Shown here: positions 61,710 through 64,000 of the stretch, in pieces
How positions within the stretch are numbered: position 1 is the first letter of the stretch
Layout of the letters: each line of letters begins with the position of its first letter
Origin: Bacteroidaceae bacterium
Lineage (GTDB): Bacteria > Bacteroidota > Bacteroidia > Bacteroidales > Bacteroidaceae
Assembly (NCBI GenBank): GCA_017534535.1
Contig: JAFXVZ010000032.1
Span: forward strand, 1-64,000
Direction: 5' to 3'
DNA: 64,000 nucleotides
Made by a program: the position numbers and the translations under genes
Notes under the pieces: generated by a model
Seen by the model: the letters and a program-made list of their open reading frames with translations, nothing else
What the model was told of the DNA's origin: nothing
Databases searched by the model: none

Positions 61710-62912
61710 TTAGTTATTTGTTCCTTTCGGCAAAATCAAGTTCAGCACCAAGCCCACCAAAGCTGCTAAGCCAATGCCTGAGAGACTGAATGAACCAGCT
61801 GTCAGGACAGCACCGCCAATACCCGTAGTCAGTATCACACTGGCAATGATGACATTGCGAGTCACCCCAAAATCAACATGATTACGCATCAAGTTCTGAA
61901 TACCCACAGCTGCAATAGAACCAAAGAGCAACAGCATAATGCCACCCAACACTGCTTGTGGAATGCTCTGCAACAAAGCATTGAGCTTACCCACCACAGA
62001 GAACAGGATAGCCGCAACAGCAGCTATGCGTAATACTTGGGGATTGGTAATACGTGTAATCTGCACTGCACCAGTAACCTCACTATAAGTGGTAACAGGA
62101 GGACCACCCAACAAGGAAGCAGCTAAACAAGCCAAGCCATCACCCAACATAGTACGATGAAGACCTGGATTTTTCACGAAGTCCTTGTCTGCTACAGCAC
62201 TAATGGCATACACATCTCCAACATGTTCCACCACTGCGGCAAGTGCCACAGGCATCATAAAAATGAAGGGCTCCCATTGGAATGCAGGCAACTGAGGATG
62301 GCGAATATGCTCTGGCAAAGCCAACCAGGGGGCACTGACCACAGCCGAAAAGTCAACTTCTCCCAAGCAGATTGCCACGATAAAGCCAGCAATGATACCA
62401 CAAATCACAGGAACCAGCTTGAGCAAGCCCTTACCAAACATCAGTACTGCCACAGCTACAGCCAAACTAATAAGCGCCAAAAGCCAGTTGGTCTTCGCCA
62501 TATCCACGGCTGTACCACTCAGGGAAAGACCTATCAACATGATGACAGGACCAATCACAACAGGAGGGAATAGCCTATCAAGCAACTGCATACCCTTCCA
62601 CTTTACCAAGCCTGCTACAATAAAATAGATGAGTGAAACACCCGCAAAGCCTGCCAAGGTGCCTGGCATGCCCCATTGAGCCGAAGCAGCAATGATGGGA
62701 GTAATGAAGGCAAAGCTGGAACCCAGGAATATGGGCACCAAGCCCTTGGTCACTAAATGGAAAATGAGTGTGCCTACGCCTGCCGAGAACAAAGCGGCAG
62801 AGGGGTCAAGACCCACTAACAAAGGCACTAACACAGTAGAGCCGAAAGCCACAAAAAGGAATTGAACGCCTACTACTGTCTTTCGAAATGGTGTTAGATT
62901 TACGTCTTCCAT
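61710..62912 (-). CDS. Uracil-xanthine permease family protein
   Basis: 400 residues of the NCS2/UraA branch with about 14 hydrophobic segments. Motifs: QFLFVAFGSTVLVPLLVG, FLGSSFAFITPIIAASAQWG, VEHVGDVYAIS and GGPPVTTYSEVTGA. A proton symporter for uracil or xanthine is likely. First gene of the minus-strand uptake set. A divergent promoter region with queA lies upstream. Confidence 0.92.
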   Translation of the reverse strand: MEDVNLTPFRKTVVGVQFLFVAFGSTVLVPLLVGLDPSAALFSAGVGTLIFHLVTKGLVPIFLGSSFAFITPIIAASAQWGMPGTLAGFAGVSLIYFIVAGLVKWKGMQLLDRLFPPVVIGPVIMLIGLSLSGTAVDMAKTNWLLALISLAVAVAVLMFGKGLLKLVPVICGIIAGFIVAICLGEVDFSAVVSAPWLALPEHIRHPQLPAFQWEPFIFMMPVALAAVVEHVGDVYAISAVADKDFVKNPGLHRTMLGDGLACLAASLLGGPPVTTYSEVTGAVQITRITNPQVLRIAAVAAILFSVVGKLNALLQSIPQAVLGGIMLLLFGSIAAVGIQNLMRNHVDFGVTRNVIIASVILTTGIGGAVLTAGSFSLSGIGLAALVGLVLNLILPKGTNN

Positions 62913-62936
62913 GTATCTACATTTAGATTATTTATG

Positions 62937-62963
62937 CAAATATATGGATTTTTATTATCTTTG
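62937..62963. promoter_or_regulatory. Divergent -7 boxes for the permease operon and queA
   Basis: Minus-strand TATATTTG (62944-62937) faces the permease start at 62912. Plus-strand TATCTTTG (62956-62963) lies 20 bp before the queA ATG at 62984. Neither has an obvious -33 TTTG. Confidence 0.55.
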
Positions 62964-62983
62964 CACTCAAAATCGACGAAAAT

Positions 62984-64000
62984 ATGACGGAAAATCCAAA
63001 ACATATCAAAATTCAGGACTTCAACTACGACCTTCCGGACAATAGAATTGCCAAGTTCCCTTTGCCTGTGAGAGACCAGTCGAAGCTATTGCTTTATCGT
63101 CAAGGTAAAGTAAGCGAAGACATTTTCACCTCCCTGCCCAACTATATAAATAAAGGTGAACTGATGGTGTTCAACAATACGAAAGTAATTCAGGCTCGCC
63201 TGCATTTCCGTAAGGAAACAGGCGCCTTGATTGAGGTGTTCTGCCTGGAACCCATCTCGCCAACTGACTATGCCCTAAACTTCCAACAGACAGAGCACTC
63301 GGCTTGGTTGTGTTTGATAGGCAACTTAAAGAAGTGGAAAGGGGAGACCCTGCATCGAGAGATGATTGTGAAAGGCAGGCTCATAACCCTGAGGGCAGAA
63401 CGAAAACAACCTGTGGGCACCAGTCATTGGGTGGATTTCCGTTGGGATAACCCCAAGGTAACCTTTGCCGATATCCTGGAAGTGTTTGGCGAGTTACCCA
63501 TCCCACCTTATTTAAATAGAGAGACACAGGAAAGCGATAAAGTTACTTACCAGACAGTGTATTCCAAGATCAAGGGCTCAGTTGCAGCTCCAACGGCAGG
63601 CCTGCATTTCACCACTCGCGTGCTCGATGCCCTTAAAGGAAAAGGTGTGGATTTAGAGGAATTAACTCTTCATGTAGGCGCAGGCACATTCAAACCCGTT
63701 AAAAGTGAAGAGATTGAAGGGCATGAGATGCATACGGAATGGATATCCGTTCGCAAGGCTACCATAGAAAGCCTCATCAATCATGGAGGTAAGGCAATAG
63801 CTGTGGGAACTACCTCTGTTCGTACGTTGGAGTCGCTTTACCACATGGGTGTAACGCTGATGCTGAACCCAGAGGCAACTGACGAGCAATTGAAGGTGAA
63901 GCAATGGCAACCCTACGAACTTCCGTCTGAGGTTCAGGGCATTACTTCCGTAGAAGCATTACAGGCTTTGCTCGATTATATGAATAAAAATGACTTGGAG
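62984..64000 (+). CDS. queA: tRNA preQ1(34) S-adenosylmethionine ribosyltransferase-isomerase, partial
   Basis: 339 codons are present with no stop; the gene runs off the window end and should finish after roughly 70 more residues. It begins MTENPKHIKIQDFNYDLPDN. It has FPLPVRDQSKLLLY, MVFNNTKVIQARL, KIKGSVAAPTAGLHFT, ELTLHVGAGTFKPV and IAVGTTSVRTLES, all classic QueA motifs. The enzyme adds the cyclopentene-forming ribosyl group of SAM to preQ1 in the queuosine pathway. Cytosolic. Confidence 0.93.
   Translation, partial: MTENPKHIKIQDFNYDLPDNRIAKFPLPVRDQSKLLLYRQGKVSEDIFTSLPNYINKGELMVFNNTKVIQARLHFRKETGALIEVFCLEPISPTDYALNFQQTEHSAWLCLIGNLKKWKGETLHREMIVKGRLITLRAERKQPVGTSHWVDFRWDNPKVTFADILEVFGELPIPPYLNRETQESDKVTYQTVYSKIKGSVAAPTAGLHFTTRVLDALKGKGVDLEELTLHVGAGTFKPVKSEEIEGHEMHTEWISVRKATIESLINHGGKAIAVGTTSVRTLESLYHMGVTLMLNPEATDEQLKVKQWQPYELPSEVQGITSVEALQALLDYMNKNDLE

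Overview
The window reads as chromosomal DNA of a Bacteroidales bacterium, most likely a member of the Prevotellaceae. The evidence is the protein content (BspA-type leucine-rich repeat surface protein with a fimbrillin-like domain, secreted GH9 and CE1-type enzymes, many secreted proteins whose signal peptides end in AQ), moderate GC with AT-rich spacers, and promoters of the Bacteroidetes form TTTG - about 20 bp - TAnnTTTG. I see no phage, plasmid or insertion-sequence genes and no CRISPR array. The window holds about 50 protein genes, one tRNA-Lys, and an unusual density of small interspersed repeats.

Layout. 1-500 is a repeat-rich spacer. 501-14965 holds a cupin/CMD protein, a BspA lipoprotein, class I fumarase, a DUF4954 beta-helix protein with hflX, an EamA transporter, a coiled-coil lipoprotein, rsmI, tdk and an AI-2E family permease. 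14956-22540 is a minus-strand run of five secreted proteins: a CocE/NonD hydrolase, a small unknown protein and three tandem paralogous right-handed beta-helix proteins. 23054-32687 is a catabolic block (nitrilase/omega-amidase, indolepyruvate oxidoreductase IorA and IorB, an aminotransferase, ADP-forming acyl-CoA synthetase, two phenylacetate-CoA ligase homologues and an ACT protein). Together these would turn aromatic amino acids into aryl-acetyl-CoA and aryl-acetates with ATP gain.

32741-37945 carries a type-B carboxylesterase, a CE1-like esterase and a GH9 enzyme. 37970-46568 has an L-fucose-isomerase-like protein, tRNA-Lys, a carbonic anhydrase / Vat-like acetyltransferase / P-loop operon, a GNAT protein, a SlyD-like isomerase with a cysteine-rich tail, a CyuA-like protein, chorismate synthase and an M20 peptidase. 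Then come topB, a lone small peptide with a double-glycine leader, and a second CocE hydrolase. An operon of glycerol-1-phosphate dehydrogenase, GDPD, pyrH, frr and rsgA follows, then an Smr protein, an unknown secreted protein, and a nucleobase-uptake set (Tsx-like DUF5020 protein plus two permeases). The window ends inside queA.

The most striking unexplained structure is in the repeats. (1) A degenerate 22-nt tandem repeat sits in four intergenic regions. (2) Two of these arrays follow a shared 52-bp sequence; at one of them that sequence is an arm of a nested palindromic, MITE-like element. (3) A 7-nt repeat is scattered through spacers and also inside at least five genes. In genes it always lies in the only strand orientation that stays open, and it writes a VNGQRST-like peptide, including at two signal-peptide ends. 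An orphan GG-leader peptide and the tandem beta-helix operon are the best protein-level candidates for something undescribed.
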